This document shows positions 51,536 to 60,010 of a DNA stretch of 61,783 nt, piece after piece. The notes below the pieces were generated by a model, which had not been told where the DNA came from, did no database searches, and saw only the letters and a list, made by a program, of their open reading frames with translations. The first letter of the stretch is position 1; the number at the start of each line of letters is the position of its first letter. Origin of the DNA: RUG12395 sp045541735 (GTDB lineage Bacteria; Bacillota; Clostridia; Oscillospirales; CAG-272); NCBI GenBank assembly GCA_045541735.1, contig JAZQJQ010000086.1, positions 1 through 61,783 of the forward strand. Direction: 5' to 3'. The position numbers and the translations under genes were made by a program.

Positions 51536-52327
51536 TCAAGGGCGTGTGATCCTGAAGCCTCTCCTGTATTCAGACGGGGTCATATGCATCTGCTGCTTGA
51601 AGATACGCATAAAATGCACGTTGCTCTCATAGCCGCAGGCGTTCGATATTGCCGTAACTGTCATATTACTTGCGGACAGCAGGTATTTGGCGCGGTCTAT
51701 TCTGCCGTTTTTGACGTCGTTCGTTATGCTCGTTCCGAAGAACAGCTTATATAGATGCTGAATGTAAGAGCGGCTGAGCATCAGCTTTTTGCCGATACGG
51801 TCAATGCTCCAATTTTTATGCGGCTCAAGCTGTATCTCGTTTCTCAGCTTGCAGAGCTGTGGGTAGTGAGGATGCTCGCGCTCCGTTCCGTCTGCCGAAA
51901 GCTTTTCGGAAAGCTTTAGAAGAATAAGGTCGAAATACCGCTTCATAGAGGCAGTCCTGTGCAGATTGCTTGAATTATTTTCGAAAACTATGCTCTTGAT
52001 AAACGCGGAAAGCTCGCCGGCTTCGCCAAGGGGGATGACCGTGTCAAACGGTATTCCAAAATGGGAAAACAGCTCTTCCTCTCCGGGGTCAAGCTCAAAA
52101 TGTATCCAATCGTTTGTAAATCCATCTCCCGCCGCACCGTAGATCTGAGGCGTGCCCTTTTTGTAGATCAGTGCACTGTTTGGGTTAATGAGATTTTTTT
52201 CTCCGTTTAATACCGCAAACGCCTCCGAGCGTATTAATAAAAGCAAAAAGTCACCTGAGCCCGAAGGTCTGTTGATCTTGAAATTTGCTCCATGGCGGTA
52301 GTTGAAGCCTGTTTTTACAACTTCCAT
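51536..52327 (-). CDS. AraC-family transcriptional regulator
   Basis: The 263-aa protein has an N-terminal cupin-like sugar-sensing region (about 1-140; SALIYKKGTPQIYG and WIHFEL) and a C-terminal pair of helix-turn-helix motifs (about 160-260; WSIDRIGKKLMLSRSYIQHLYK, given as KLMLSRSYIQHLYK, and ISNACGYESNVHFMRIFKQ). It is divergent from the GH51 gene across 109 bases, so it most likely controls arabinofuranoside use. The start is placed at the ATG with AGGGAG upstream. Confidence 0.85.
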   Translation of the reverse strand: MEVVKTGFNYRHGANFKINRPSGSGDFLLLLIRSEAFAVLNGEKNLINPNSALIYKKGTPQIYGAAGDGFTNDWIHFELDPGEEELFSHFGIPFDTVIPLGEAGELSAFIKSIVFENNSSNLHRTASMKRYFDLILLKLSEKLSADGTEREHPHYPQLCKLRNEIQLEPHKNWSIDRIGKKLMLSRSYIQHLYKLFFGTSITNDVKNGRIDRAKYLLSASNMTVTAISNACGYESNVHFMRIFKQQMHMTPSEYRRGFRITRP

Positions 52328-52374
52328 TTTTCTCCCTAAAGCACAAAACATCAGTATAATTGCATTATACTATA

Positions 52375-52403
52375 TTGCTGTCATCTTTTCAAGATGGTAT
52401 ATT
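52375..52403 (+). promoter_or_regulatory. Promoter of GH51 operon
   Basis: TTGCTG (52375-52380), 17-base spacer, TATATT (52398-52403). The weak -35 box fits activation by the neighbouring AraC regulator. GAAAGGGGAA precedes the gene start. Confidence 0.65.
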
Positions 52404-52436
52404 AGAATCAAGAATGATACGAAAGGGGAAACCATA

Positions 52437-53936
52437 ATGAAAGCAAAAATAACGGTCAATAAAAAGTTTAGAATAAGCGAGATCGACAGACGTATCTACG
52501 GCTCCTTTATCGAACATTTGGGACGGGCGGTGTACGAGGGGATCTACGAGCCTGATCATCCCACGGCGGATGACTGCGGCTTTCGCGGCGACGTGCTTGA
52601 GATGGTAAAAAGTCTCAACGTGCCGATAGTGCGTTATCCCGGCGGAAATTTCGTTTCCGGATATAATTGGGAGGACGGCACCGGCGATAGATCCAAGCGT
52701 CCCAAGAGAATGGATCTCGCGTGGGGAGCGGTTGAATCCAATCAGGTAGGTATTGATGAGTTTCAGGAATGGGCCAAGCGCGCGGGAAGCGAAGTGATGA
52801 TGGCTGTTAATCTCGGCACAAGAGGAATGGACGATGCGCGCAACTGTGTTGAATACTGCAATTCCACAGCCGACACGCTTTACGCAAACAAGCGCCGCGA
52901 AAACGGCTTTGAGGAGCCTTTCGGCATTAAGGTATGGTGCCTCGGCAACGAGATGGACGGCCCTTGGCAGCTTGGCCACAAGACTGCAGAGGAATACGGC
53001 TGCCTTGCCGCGGAAACGGCAAAGGTGATGAAGAGGGCGGATAACACCATCAAGCTCGTTGTCTGCGGAGGCACGGGTTACGGCAGAAGCGGCGAATGGG
53101 AATATACTGTGCTTGATCACACTTATCCCCACGTTGATTATATCTCCCTGCACACGTATTTTGAAAACAAGGAGAATAATACCCCCAAGTTCCTTGCCCG
53201 CACAGAGGAGATGAACGATTACATAAACGGTGTTGTCGCGCTTTGCGATTCCGTTAAGCTGAAGCAAAAGGCAAAAAAGACCATAAATCTCTCCTATGAC
53301 GAATGGAACGTTTGGTTCCACAGCCAGCAGGAGGATGCGCAAAACAGGGATAGGGACAGATGGACGGAGGCAAGACACCAGCTTGAGGACGTTTATAATT
53401 TTGAGGATGCTCTCGTTGTCGGATGTATGCTTATGACGCTTCAGAACCACTCCGACCGCGTTAAGATGGCGTGCCTTGCACAGCTTGTAAACGTTATTGC
53501 CCCCATAATGACTGAAAAGGGCGGCAAGGCTTGGGCACAGACTATCTTTTATCCATTCTTCTACGCTTCAAACTTCGGCAAAGGCGCAACCCTGCGCGCC
53601 ATAGTTGAGAGCGATACTTACGACGTTGCGGGATATCGAAAGGAAGTTCCGTATTTGGTTACAAGCGTTATCCACAACGCGGAGGCAGGGGAACTTGTGG
53701 TCTACGCCGTAAACCGCTCTCTTGACGAGGATATAGAGCCGGAGCTTGATATCGAGGGCTTTGCATCCTGCGAGCTTTTCGAGCATATAGAGCTTTATCA
53801 CGATGATTTCAAGGCAGTAAACGATAAGGACACGGAGCGCGTGGCTCCCGCAAAGGTAGAAATAAACGCCCATGGTAAGATCGTGCTTAAAAAGCATTCC
53901 TGGAATATGCTCAGATTTAAGGTAAACGATCGATAA
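52437..53936 (+). CDS. Alpha-L-arabinofuranosidase, GH51 (intracellular)
   Basis: The 499-aa retaining enzyme frees arabinose from arabino-oligosaccharides. The TIM barrel shows YGSFIEHLGRAVYEGIY at the start, RYPGGNFVSGYNW, acid/base Glu172 in CLGNEMDGP, and nucleophile Glu289 in SYDEWNVW; a C-terminal beta-sandwich follows. No signal peptide is seen, so it acts in the cytosol, as AbfA does. The start MKAKITVNK was chosen because of the AAAGGGGA site. It is followed after 45 bases by a second, secreted GH51. Confidence 0.93.
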   Translation: MKAKITVNKKFRISEIDRRIYGSFIEHLGRAVYEGIYEPDHPTADDCGFRGDVLEMVKSLNVPIVRYPGGNFVSGYNWEDGTGDRSKRPKRMDLAWGAVESNQVGIDEFQEWAKRAGSEVMMAVNLGTRGMDDARNCVEYCNSTADTLYANKRRENGFEEPFGIKVWCLGNEMDGPWQLGHKTAEEYGCLAAETAKVMKRADNTIKLVVCGGTGYGRSGEWEYTVLDHTYPHVDYISLHTYFENKENNTPKFLARTEEMNDYINGVVALCDSVKLKQKAKKTINLSYDEWNVWFHSQQEDAQNRDRDRWTEARHQLEDVYNFEDALVVGCMLMTLQNHSDRVKMACLAQLVNVIAPIMTEKGGKAWAQTIFYPFFYASNFGKGATLRAIVESDTYDVAGYRKEVPYLVTSVIHNAEAGELVVYAVNRSLDEDIEPELDIEGFASCELFEHIELYHDDFKAVNDKDTERVAPAKVEINAHGKIVLKKHSWNMLRFKVNDR

Positions 53937-53981
53937 AACTGCGCAACGAACCAATTTAAAATCCAAATTGGAGAGTATAAT

Positions 53982-56900
53982 ATGAATAGTATTACAGCTA
54001 AAAGATCTATTCTGCAAAATATTGTCTCGGTAGTGCTCTTTCTTATGATCTCGGCGGCTTTGTTCGGCTGTTCCGCGCAGGGCGGCCCCGTAGAGGGACC
54101 CGATGGCACGGCAGACAGCACAACAGACGTTACAGCAGACGTTACAACAGACGGTACGACTGACGGTACGACCGAGGCGATAGAGGAGGAACCGCCGATG
54201 GTGGAGATAGACGAGCCTGTGGACGGGCTTCAGGTGCATTATAAATTTGACGAAACGGGCGGCACAGTCGCAAAGGATTCGTCCGGCAACGGCTTTGATG
54301 CAACGGTTTACGGCGATGCGGAATGGATAACCACCAAGGATGGCGCAGGTGTTGCTCTTTCGCTCGATAACAGCGGAGGATCCGCAAAATACGTGGAAGT
54401 GCCTGCCGAGGTAATGAGTAACGTTACGGGGGACTTTACCGTCAGCCTTTGGGTAAAGGTAAAGGATGCCCCCGGGGTTTCCCGCGTCTTTGATTACGGA
54501 ACCGATACCTCGAACGTAATGTTTATGACGGCGGGCAAGTACATATTCAAGATGGATAACAGCGCAAGTAAAAGACTTGTGCCCCCGCCCAACCGCTATA
54601 AAGCGGATCAGGAGGGATTCCCCACGGGATACCTCTATCCCGAAGAGTTTTCCGTGCCGAGATGGCAGCATATAACCGTTACACGTAAGGGAGAGCTGAC
54701 CTCTCTGTGGATAAACGGTTACAGGTGGGCAAGCGGTGAGTTTGCAACGGTAAAGCCGCGCACTGGAGAGAATTACAAGTTTTATATAGGAAGATCCAAT
54801 TGGGCGGTCGATCCGTATTCGAGTATGGAAATTAAGGATTTCCGTATTTATGACCGCTCGCTCTCCGTTGAGGAGATAAATGCCGTAATGTACTACGGCG
54901 AGTGGCGCGATGAGATACAGGTACACTATGCCATAGACAGCATCAAGCTTCCCGATCTTGCAAAGGTCACTGAAAATCTTTATCTGCCGACACTTGTGAA
55001 CGATAAGGTAAAGGTCGAATGGTCTTCAAGCGATGATAGCGTAGTGCAAACAAGCGGATACATCGGTGTTGTCCACCGCCCCGAGGCGGATAAGGCGAGT
55101 GCCGACGTAAAGCTGACGGCAACGTTCAAGTACGGGCGCTGTTCCGAATCCGTTACCTACGATGCTGTTATTCTTCCGAAAGCAAAGAACGGAGTACAGT
55201 ATACGTTAACGGTCGATGTTAATGACGTACTGCACGAAATGAGCGAGACTATGTACGGCGTGTTCTTTGAGGATATCAGCCTTGCGGGGGACGGCGGTCT
55301 TTATCCCGAATTATTAAGGAATACCTGTTTTCATGATTCGCCTACTACCATTCCGTACTGGCATCTGTATACTACGGACGGCGCAAAGGGAACGATGCGC
55401 CTTAACAAGATTGACAAGCTGAACGATGCACAGTTCCAGCATCTCAGGCTCAGCATTACCGAAATGACGGAAGGCGGTACCGTTGGCTTGCGTAACGAGG
55501 GCTACAACGGTATGGAGCTGGAGAAGGGCGAAAATTACCTTCTCACCTTCTACGCGCGCGCAGAGGATTTCACGGGAAGTGTAAGCGCAAAGCTTCTCAG
55601 CGCAACGGGTGAGGATATCTCTGCACCCGTTACGGTAAAGTCGCTTACGTCCGAATGGGCGCAGTATTCCCTTAGCTTAACACCGAGCGTATATGCCGCG
55701 CAGGGCGAGCTTGTTCTCTATTGCGAGGGAGATACGGGAACGGTATATTTTGATGTGGTCTCTCTTTTCCCCGAAAAGGTTTTCGGAAAGTCGGGCTTGA
55801 GGATCGATATGGCAGAAACGCTGAAGGCGTTGAGCCCAACATTCCTGCGCTTCCCGGGCGGCTGTTACATAGAGGGAAAGACATTGGATCAGTCCTTCCG
55901 TTGGAAAAACACGCTTTACGGCAAAGAGGACAGAGCAGGCCATGACAATGTTTGGGGCTACCGTGTAACGGACGGTCTCGGATATTACGAATTTCTGCTT
56001 CTTTGCGAGGATCTCGGCTGTGAGCCGCTCTATGTATGCGGCATCGGTATCGCCCACAACCAAAATGAGGACTGGGCATTCTGGGTACAGGATACTCTGG
56101 ATGCTATCGAATTTGCAAACGGCGGCATAGATACGAAATGGGGCAAGGTCCGCGCGGAGATGGGACACCCCGAGCCGTTCAATCTGAAATACGTGGAGAT
56201 AGGCAACGAGGCGAATTTCCAGCTTGAGAGGTACAGCGAGCGTTATCAGGATTTTTATGATGCCATAAAAGCAAAATATCCCGAAATGAACCTTATTGCA
56301 GACTGTGCACTGGAGGGAAAGACAATAGATGCGGTAGACCTGCACTATTATGATAAGCCGCAGTGGTTTATTGACAATGCATACTTGTTCGATGGCTTCG
56401 GAAGTGTGCCGTACAAGGTATACGTCGGCGAATATGCGGCGGCAAAATTCCAGGGCCTGCAGAATCTGTATGCCGCAATAGGAGAAGCCGCATTTGCACT
56501 CGGTATGGAGCGGAATTCCGACGTTGTGACCATGACCTCCTACGCACCGCTGTTTACTAACATAAACCATCAAAGCTGGGGAATGTCTGCAGCATACTTT
56601 GACAGCTCAAGGATCTATTACTCCCCCTCCTATTACGTGCAGAAGATGTTTGCGGAGCGCGTGGGCGACGAGCTTCTTGATGCCAGGCTAAGTGCAAGCG
56701 ACGGCTCGTATGACGTTACGAATGAGATCTCGGGCGGTGTCGGACTTGCGACTTGGAATACAAGCGTAACGTTCAGAGACATAAAGGTAACCTCCAACAA
56801 GGACGGTACAGTTCTGTTTGACGGCGACGATTCGACCTTACGGGATTGGAGAAGCAGTAAGGGTCAATGGGTGGTCAGAAGCGGAAAAGTGATCCAGTCG

Positions 56901-57545
56901 CAAATTGCCACAGACTGCCGCATATGGATAGACGGAAAGGATTGGACGGATTATACCTATGAGGTGACCGCAAGGAAGAACAGCGGAAAGGAAGCGTTCA
57001 TCATCCTTGTCGGTGAAAAGGATACGAATAACGTATTCTTTATAAATCTCGGCGGTTGGGACAATACCAAGAGCGCAATACAGCGCATCGAAAACGGCGT
57101 AAAAGCCTCCGTTACCAATGCGGTAAGCGGAGCTTTTGAGGCAAACCGCGATTATAAGATAAAGATCGTCGTATCCCAAAACCGTATAAGCGTATACGTG
57201 GACGGAGCGCTCTTCCTTGAGTACAACAAGAATTATATTCCAGACAGCCCATTGCATTATGCTGTACAGCGTGATAACGAAACGGGTGATATTATTATCA
57301 AGGCTGTTAACGTTTCGGATAAGGATTATACGGTAGACCTCAAGCTTCTCGGTGCGGAAAGCATCGGATCGGCAGAGGCAACGGTAATGACTGCCGAAAA
57401 CAAATACGAGGAGAACTCGTTCGATAATCCCGAAAACGTTGCTCCCGTTAACGTTCCCATAACAAATGCAAGTGAGGATTTTGAGTATACCTTTATGCGC
57501 AATTCGGTCACGGTGATCGTGATATCTGCGGGGAATGCGGAATGA
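53982..57545 (+). CDS. LamG-GH51 lipoprotein, 1187 aa (secreted arabinofuranosidase-like)
   Basis: A signal peptide and lipobox LFGC (Cys near residue 30), then a Thr/Asp linker of TTDGTTDGTT, tether it to the outer membrane face. A LamG/concanavalin-like domain (about 75-300), an atrophied immunoglobulin-like domain (about 310-410) and a GH51-type catalytic part (about 420-980) follow. It has MYGVFFEDISLAGDGGLYPEL (in parts MYGVFFEDIS and GGLYPELL) and an inserted carbohydrate-binding domain. Acid/base Glu743 is in EIGNEANF and the nucleophile is probably Glu817 in VGEYAA. A second LamG/3-keto-disaccharide-hydrolase-like fold (about 925-1110) lies near the end. It likely cuts arabinan or arabinoxylan outside the cell, with products passed to the cytosolic GH51. 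Confidence 0.85.
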   Translation: MNSITAKRSILQNIVSVVLFLMISAALFGCSAQGGPVEGPDGTADSTTDVTADVTTDGTTDGTTEAIEEEPPMVEIDEPVDGLQVHYKFDETGGTVAKDSSGNGFDATVYGDAEWITTKDGAGVALSLDNSGGSAKYVEVPAEVMSNVTGDFTVSLWVKVKDAPGVSRVFDYGTDTSNVMFMTAGKYIFKMDNSASKRLVPPPNRYKADQEGFPTGYLYPEEFSVPRWQHITVTRKGELTSLWINGYRWASGEFATVKPRTGENYKFYIGRSNWAVDPYSSMEIKDFRIYDRSLSVEEINAVMYYGEWRDEIQVHYAIDSIKLPDLAKVTENLYLPTLVNDKVKVEWSSSDDSVVQTSGYIGVVHRPEADKASADVKLTATFKYGRCSESVTYDAVILPKAKNGVQYTLTVDVNDVLHEMSETMYGVFFEDISLAGDGGLYPELLRNTCFHDSPTTIPYWHLYTTDGAKGTMRLNKIDKLNDAQFQHLRLSITEMTEGGTVGLRNEGYNGMELEKGENYLLTFYARAEDFTGSVSAKLLSATGEDISAPVTVKSLTSEWAQYSLSLTPSVYAAQGELVLYCEGDTGTVYFDVVSLFPEKVFGKSGLRIDMAETLKALSPTFLRFPGGCYIEGKTLDQSFRWKNTLYGKEDRAGHDNVWGYRVTDGLGYYEFLLLCEDLGCEPLYVCGIGIAHNQNEDWAFWVQDTLDAIEFANGGIDTKWGKVRAEMGHPEPFNLKYVEIGNEANFQLERYSERYQDFYDAIKAKYPEMNLIADCALEGKTIDAVDLHYYDKPQWFIDNAYLFDGFGSVPYKVYVGEYAAAKFQGLQNLYAAIGEAAFALGMERNSDVVTMTSYAPLFTNINHQSWGMSAAYFDSSRIYYSPSYYVQKMFAERVGDELLDARLSASDGSYDVTNEISGGVGLATWNTSVTFRDIKVTSNKDGTVLFDGDDSTLRDWRSSKGQWVVRSGKVIQSQIATDCRIWIDGKDWTDYTYEVTARKNSGKEAFIILVGEKDTNNVFFINLGGWDNTKSAIQRIENGVKASVTNAVSGAFEANRDYKIKIVVSQNRISVYVDGALFLEYNKNYIPDSPLHYAVQRDNETGDIIIKAVNVSDKDYTVDLKLLGAESIGSAEATVMTAENKYEENSFDNPENVAPVNVPITNASEDFEYTFMRNSVTVIVISAGNAE

Positions 57546-57570
57546 TAAAGTCTGCGTGAGAATATTTAAA

Positions 57571-57599
57571 GAGCATCGCGGCGGCGATGCTCTTTTTTT
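57571..57599 (+). terminator. Intrinsic terminator of GH51 operon
   Basis: GAGCATCGC and GCGATGCTC around a 4-base loop, followed by T7 (57593-57599). Confidence 0.9.
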
Positions 57600-57644
57600 G
57601 CGGATGGCATCCGCCCGTTAAGGGTTTAGAGTTTAGAGTTAAGA

Positions 57645-57753
57645 GTTCCGCTTTGCGGAACGTTATGATATGATCGCCGTGTTGCTTCAAACTGTGCCAT
57701 AGGCACATCATAGCTTGGCGCAGCCAATCATAACTCGCCGCGGGCGATCATAG
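57645..57753. repeat. Hairpin ladder with TCATA spacers
   Basis: Four palindromes lie in a row: GTTCCGC-TTT-GCGGAAC (57645-57661), GTGCC-ATA-GGCAC (57694-57706), TTGGC-GCA-GCCAA (57715-57727) and TCGCC-GCG-GGCGA (57735-57747). The last three are each followed by TCATA, giving a 20-21-base period. Related to 11932-11990. It shows hairpins of changing sequence on a fixed frame. Confidence 0.65.
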
Positions 57754-57774
57754 TTGGGAAATACTGCTTAACGC

Positions 57775-59088
57775 TCATTGCGCGTTAAGCAGTATCTCCC
57801 ACGTAACAGCGCCGGCTCTGCCGTTGGGTTCTATGCCGTAGAGACGCTGTACGGCCTTTACGGCTTCTTCGGTGGCGGCGCCGAATACTCCGTCCTCGCT
57901 TACGGACGGAATATCGGGGTCGTTAACCGCCGCACCGTTTATGAGGCGCTGCAGGGTACGCACGTCCTCTCCCTCCATACCCCGGGTAAGTACTATTCCG
58001 GGGAACGCATTGCTCTCGTCGGGCAGGGTGGCAAGTATTGCTTCATAGGTTCTCAGAAGGGCATTCCACGTTGTCCTTTCGGTTATTCCGGTAACCGGCA
58101 GACCGTAGAGCGCCTGAAAGGCGCGTACTGCGTTTTCTGTTTCCGTGCCGTATATAAGATCGACCGTGACAGGCTGAATCTGCGGTGCGGCGGCGGCAAC
58201 GGCATTCAGAAGGATCTGTAATGTGCCGACGCCGATGCCCGTACTGCCACGCTCCAATCTTGTGTCAAATTGCCGCCTTACCTCATCGGGAGTTATGCCC
58301 TCGCTGTTCACGTCGTTTAAACGCTTTACTCCGTTATAGATGTTTATTATCTTGTACCAGGTGCCCTTGCCAACGATTCCGTCCTCGGCAAGGTTAAAGA
58401 TATTCTGAAAATCACGCACTGCACGCTCGGTCTGCACACCGAAGTAGCCGTCAGTTTCCGGTATCATCGTAATGGATGGGTAATTTCTGCGTATGCGGTT
58501 GAGCCGTAGCTGCAGACTGCGCACGTCCTCGCCCGCGCTTCCGAGTCGCAGGGGAATGCCGGGGTAGGATTCCTCAATATTTCCTATCGGAGCATCGAAG
58601 ATTATGTTTATATCGTTGCCGTAGTAGCTTTGCAGAATTTCATATGGGGAGAGTCCGTTGTTTGCAAGCGTTACCGTGCCCCATTGCGAAAGACCGGTGC
58701 AGCTTACCTCGCGTCCGTCGCAGTACTGCGCAAAAAGCGGTTGTACCTGGCCTTGGCGGACTATATAATCGTTAAAAATATCGTCTACAACACGCGACAC
58801 GTTTTCAAAAATATCTCTGTTTGGCACGTAGCTTTGGTCAAACGCCGTGGAGTTGGTTATATCAAAATCATATCCGCGTGAGCGGTAGTATTCCGTGTAT
58901 ACGCGGTTCAGGGCATAGGATATCTGGGCAAGCACGTTTGCCCGTATCGCGTTTTCGGGCCAAGTGGGATATATCTCGCTTGATGCTACGTTTTTAATGT
59001 AATCGGCAAACGGTACGGTGACGTTCGGCGCATTTGCCGTTGGTCTTCCAAGGTGGACGGTTATGTTCTCGGGTACTGTTATTGCCAT
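57775..59088 (-). CDS. SpoIID-like protein with three peptidoglycan-binding domains
   Basis: The 437-aa protein has an N-terminal part (about 1-180) with two signatures of SpoIID/LytB-type lytic transglycosylases: VASSEIYPTWPENAIRANVLAQ, given in parts as VASSEIYPTWP and AIRANVLAQ, like the catalytic SEMP..WP region, and GLSQWGTVTLANNGLSPYEIL, like the GMSQYGA segment. The middle is shorter than in SpoIID. Three PG_binding_1 repeats follow (about 183-250, 273-345, 366-437), each with a DG.FG.xTE.AV..FQ-type core. No signal peptide or membrane helix is seen, so its path to the wall is unclear. It lies 1 base after the repeat-protein gene and has GGAGGAG upstream. Confidence 0.75.
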   Translation of the reverse strand: MAITVPENITVHLGRPTANAPNVTVPFADYIKNVASSEIYPTWPENAIRANVLAQISYALNRVYTEYYRSRGYDFDITNSTAFDQSYVPNRDIFENVSRVVDDIFNDYIVRQGQVQPLFAQYCDGREVSCTGLSQWGTVTLANNGLSPYEILQSYYGNDINIIFDAPIGNIEESYPGIPLRLGSAGEDVRSLQLRLNRIRRNYPSITMIPETDGYFGVQTERAVRDFQNIFNLAEDGIVGKGTWYKIINIYNGVKRLNDVNSEGITPDEVRRQFDTRLERGSTGIGVGTLQILLNAVAAAAPQIQPVTVDLIYGTETENAVRAFQALYGLPVTGITERTTWNALLRTYEAILATLPDESNAFPGIVLTRGMEGEDVRTLQRLINGAAVNDPDIPSVSEDGVFGAATEEAVKAVQRLYGIEPNGRAGAVTWEILLNAQ

Positions 59089-59089
59089 A

Positions 59090-59812
59090 TTACTCCTCCG
59101 TGCCGCGGGGCAGAAATACGACCGGCTGAATGGATTTTACCCCCGCAAATACGGGAACGCCGGAAAAAACTGCGGTGCGGTAATCGGGGTGGGAAACGCT
59201 TACGTTGTATTCTGCAAAGGGGTTTTGTGAGCCGGGTATCTGCGAGGACGAGCGATCGGGGGCGGGGAGTATCAGACCGTCCGCAACCCCGTCACCATTG
59301 GTTTTTACCGCGTAAAGCACTTTTTCGCCGTCCTTAAACGGTGCGCTGACGGTAACAAGCGCGCCCGAAACGGGAAGCCCCTGAGCGCCGATATATGCCT
59401 GAACGCGCAGTATCCCCGTTTGGGGATTGGCGGCGATAAATTCCTCGTAGGTAAGATCTGCCGTATAAGGTGCCTTGCCGAGATCCGAACTTTCTCCGTT
59501 TATCATCTCCACGCTTGCCTCGGGGAATACACGCTCCTCCACTTCGGAATTACCGGGTGTTAAGGGAGTATAGGTGTTATTCTCATCGGAATTATTGGGT
59601 GTTAACGTCGTGTGAGTGTTATCAACCTCGGAATTATTGGGTGTTAATGCCGTGTGAGTGTTATCAACCTCGGAATTATTGGGCGTAAGGGAGGTTTGGG
59701 TGTTATCTTCTGCAGAATTAACGGGTGATAAGGCGGTGTAGGCGTTATCCTCCGCGGATATATTGGGTGATAAGGCGGTGTAGGCGTTTTTTCGCTTTCT
59801 TGATATGTACAT
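59090..59812 (-). CDS. Protein with six 14-aa repeats and CarboxypepD-reg-like domain
   Basis: The 240-aa protein begins MYISRKRK. Six perfect-length 14-residue repeats fill residues 9-92 (consensus NTxTxLTPNNSEVD; the two nearest the N-terminus read ALSP). A linker follows, and a beta-sandwich domain (about 125-240; VQAYIGAQGLPVSGALVTVS, TNGDGVADGLILP, YNVSVSHPDY) resembles the carboxypeptidase regulatory fold. No signal peptide is seen. Repeat number is likely to vary. It is coupled to the SpoIID-like gene, so the two may form one surface or spore-associated system. I cannot assign a function. Confidence 0.65.
   Translation of the reverse strand: MYISRKRKNAYTALSPNISAEDNAYTALSPVNSAEDNTQTSLTPNNSEVDNTHTALTPNNSEVDNTHTTLTPNNSDENNTYTPLTPGNSEVEERVFPEASVEMINGESSDLGKAPYTADLTYEEFIAANPQTGILRVQAYIGAQGLPVSGALVTVSAPFKDGEKVLYAVKTNGDGVADGLILPAPDRSSSQIPGSQNPFAEYNVSVSHPDYRTAVFSGVPVFAGVKSIQPVVFLPRGTEE
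59537..59788 (-). repeat. Six tandem 42-base repeats (coding)
   Basis: Six units of exactly 42 bases (252 bases) encode the NTxTxLTPNNSEVD repeats. The middle units (about 59620-59700) are nearly identical in DNA, the outer ones have drifted. This pattern suits slippage or recombination. Confidence 0.85.
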
Positions 59813-59930
59813 AACTGCTCCTTTTACGGTTTTAATAACATCTTATGCACGCTCTGTATGTTTGCTGACTTTTTTGATTACAAAATATCGTTATTTTAAC
59901 ACAAGAACTATTACAAATTTTGTAAAACCG

Positions 59931-59960
59931 TTGATTTGCACAGTTAAGATAATGTAAAAT
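59931..59960 (+). promoter_or_regulatory. Putative promoter of last gene
   Basis: TTGATT (59931-59936), 18-base spacer, TAAAAT (59955-59960), with AAAGG 8 bases before the start codon at 60011. Confidence 0.5.
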
Positions 59961-60010
59961 CAATATGTATTACTGTGCAAATGAATATTGAATCTGAAAG
60001 GTTTTTTGTT

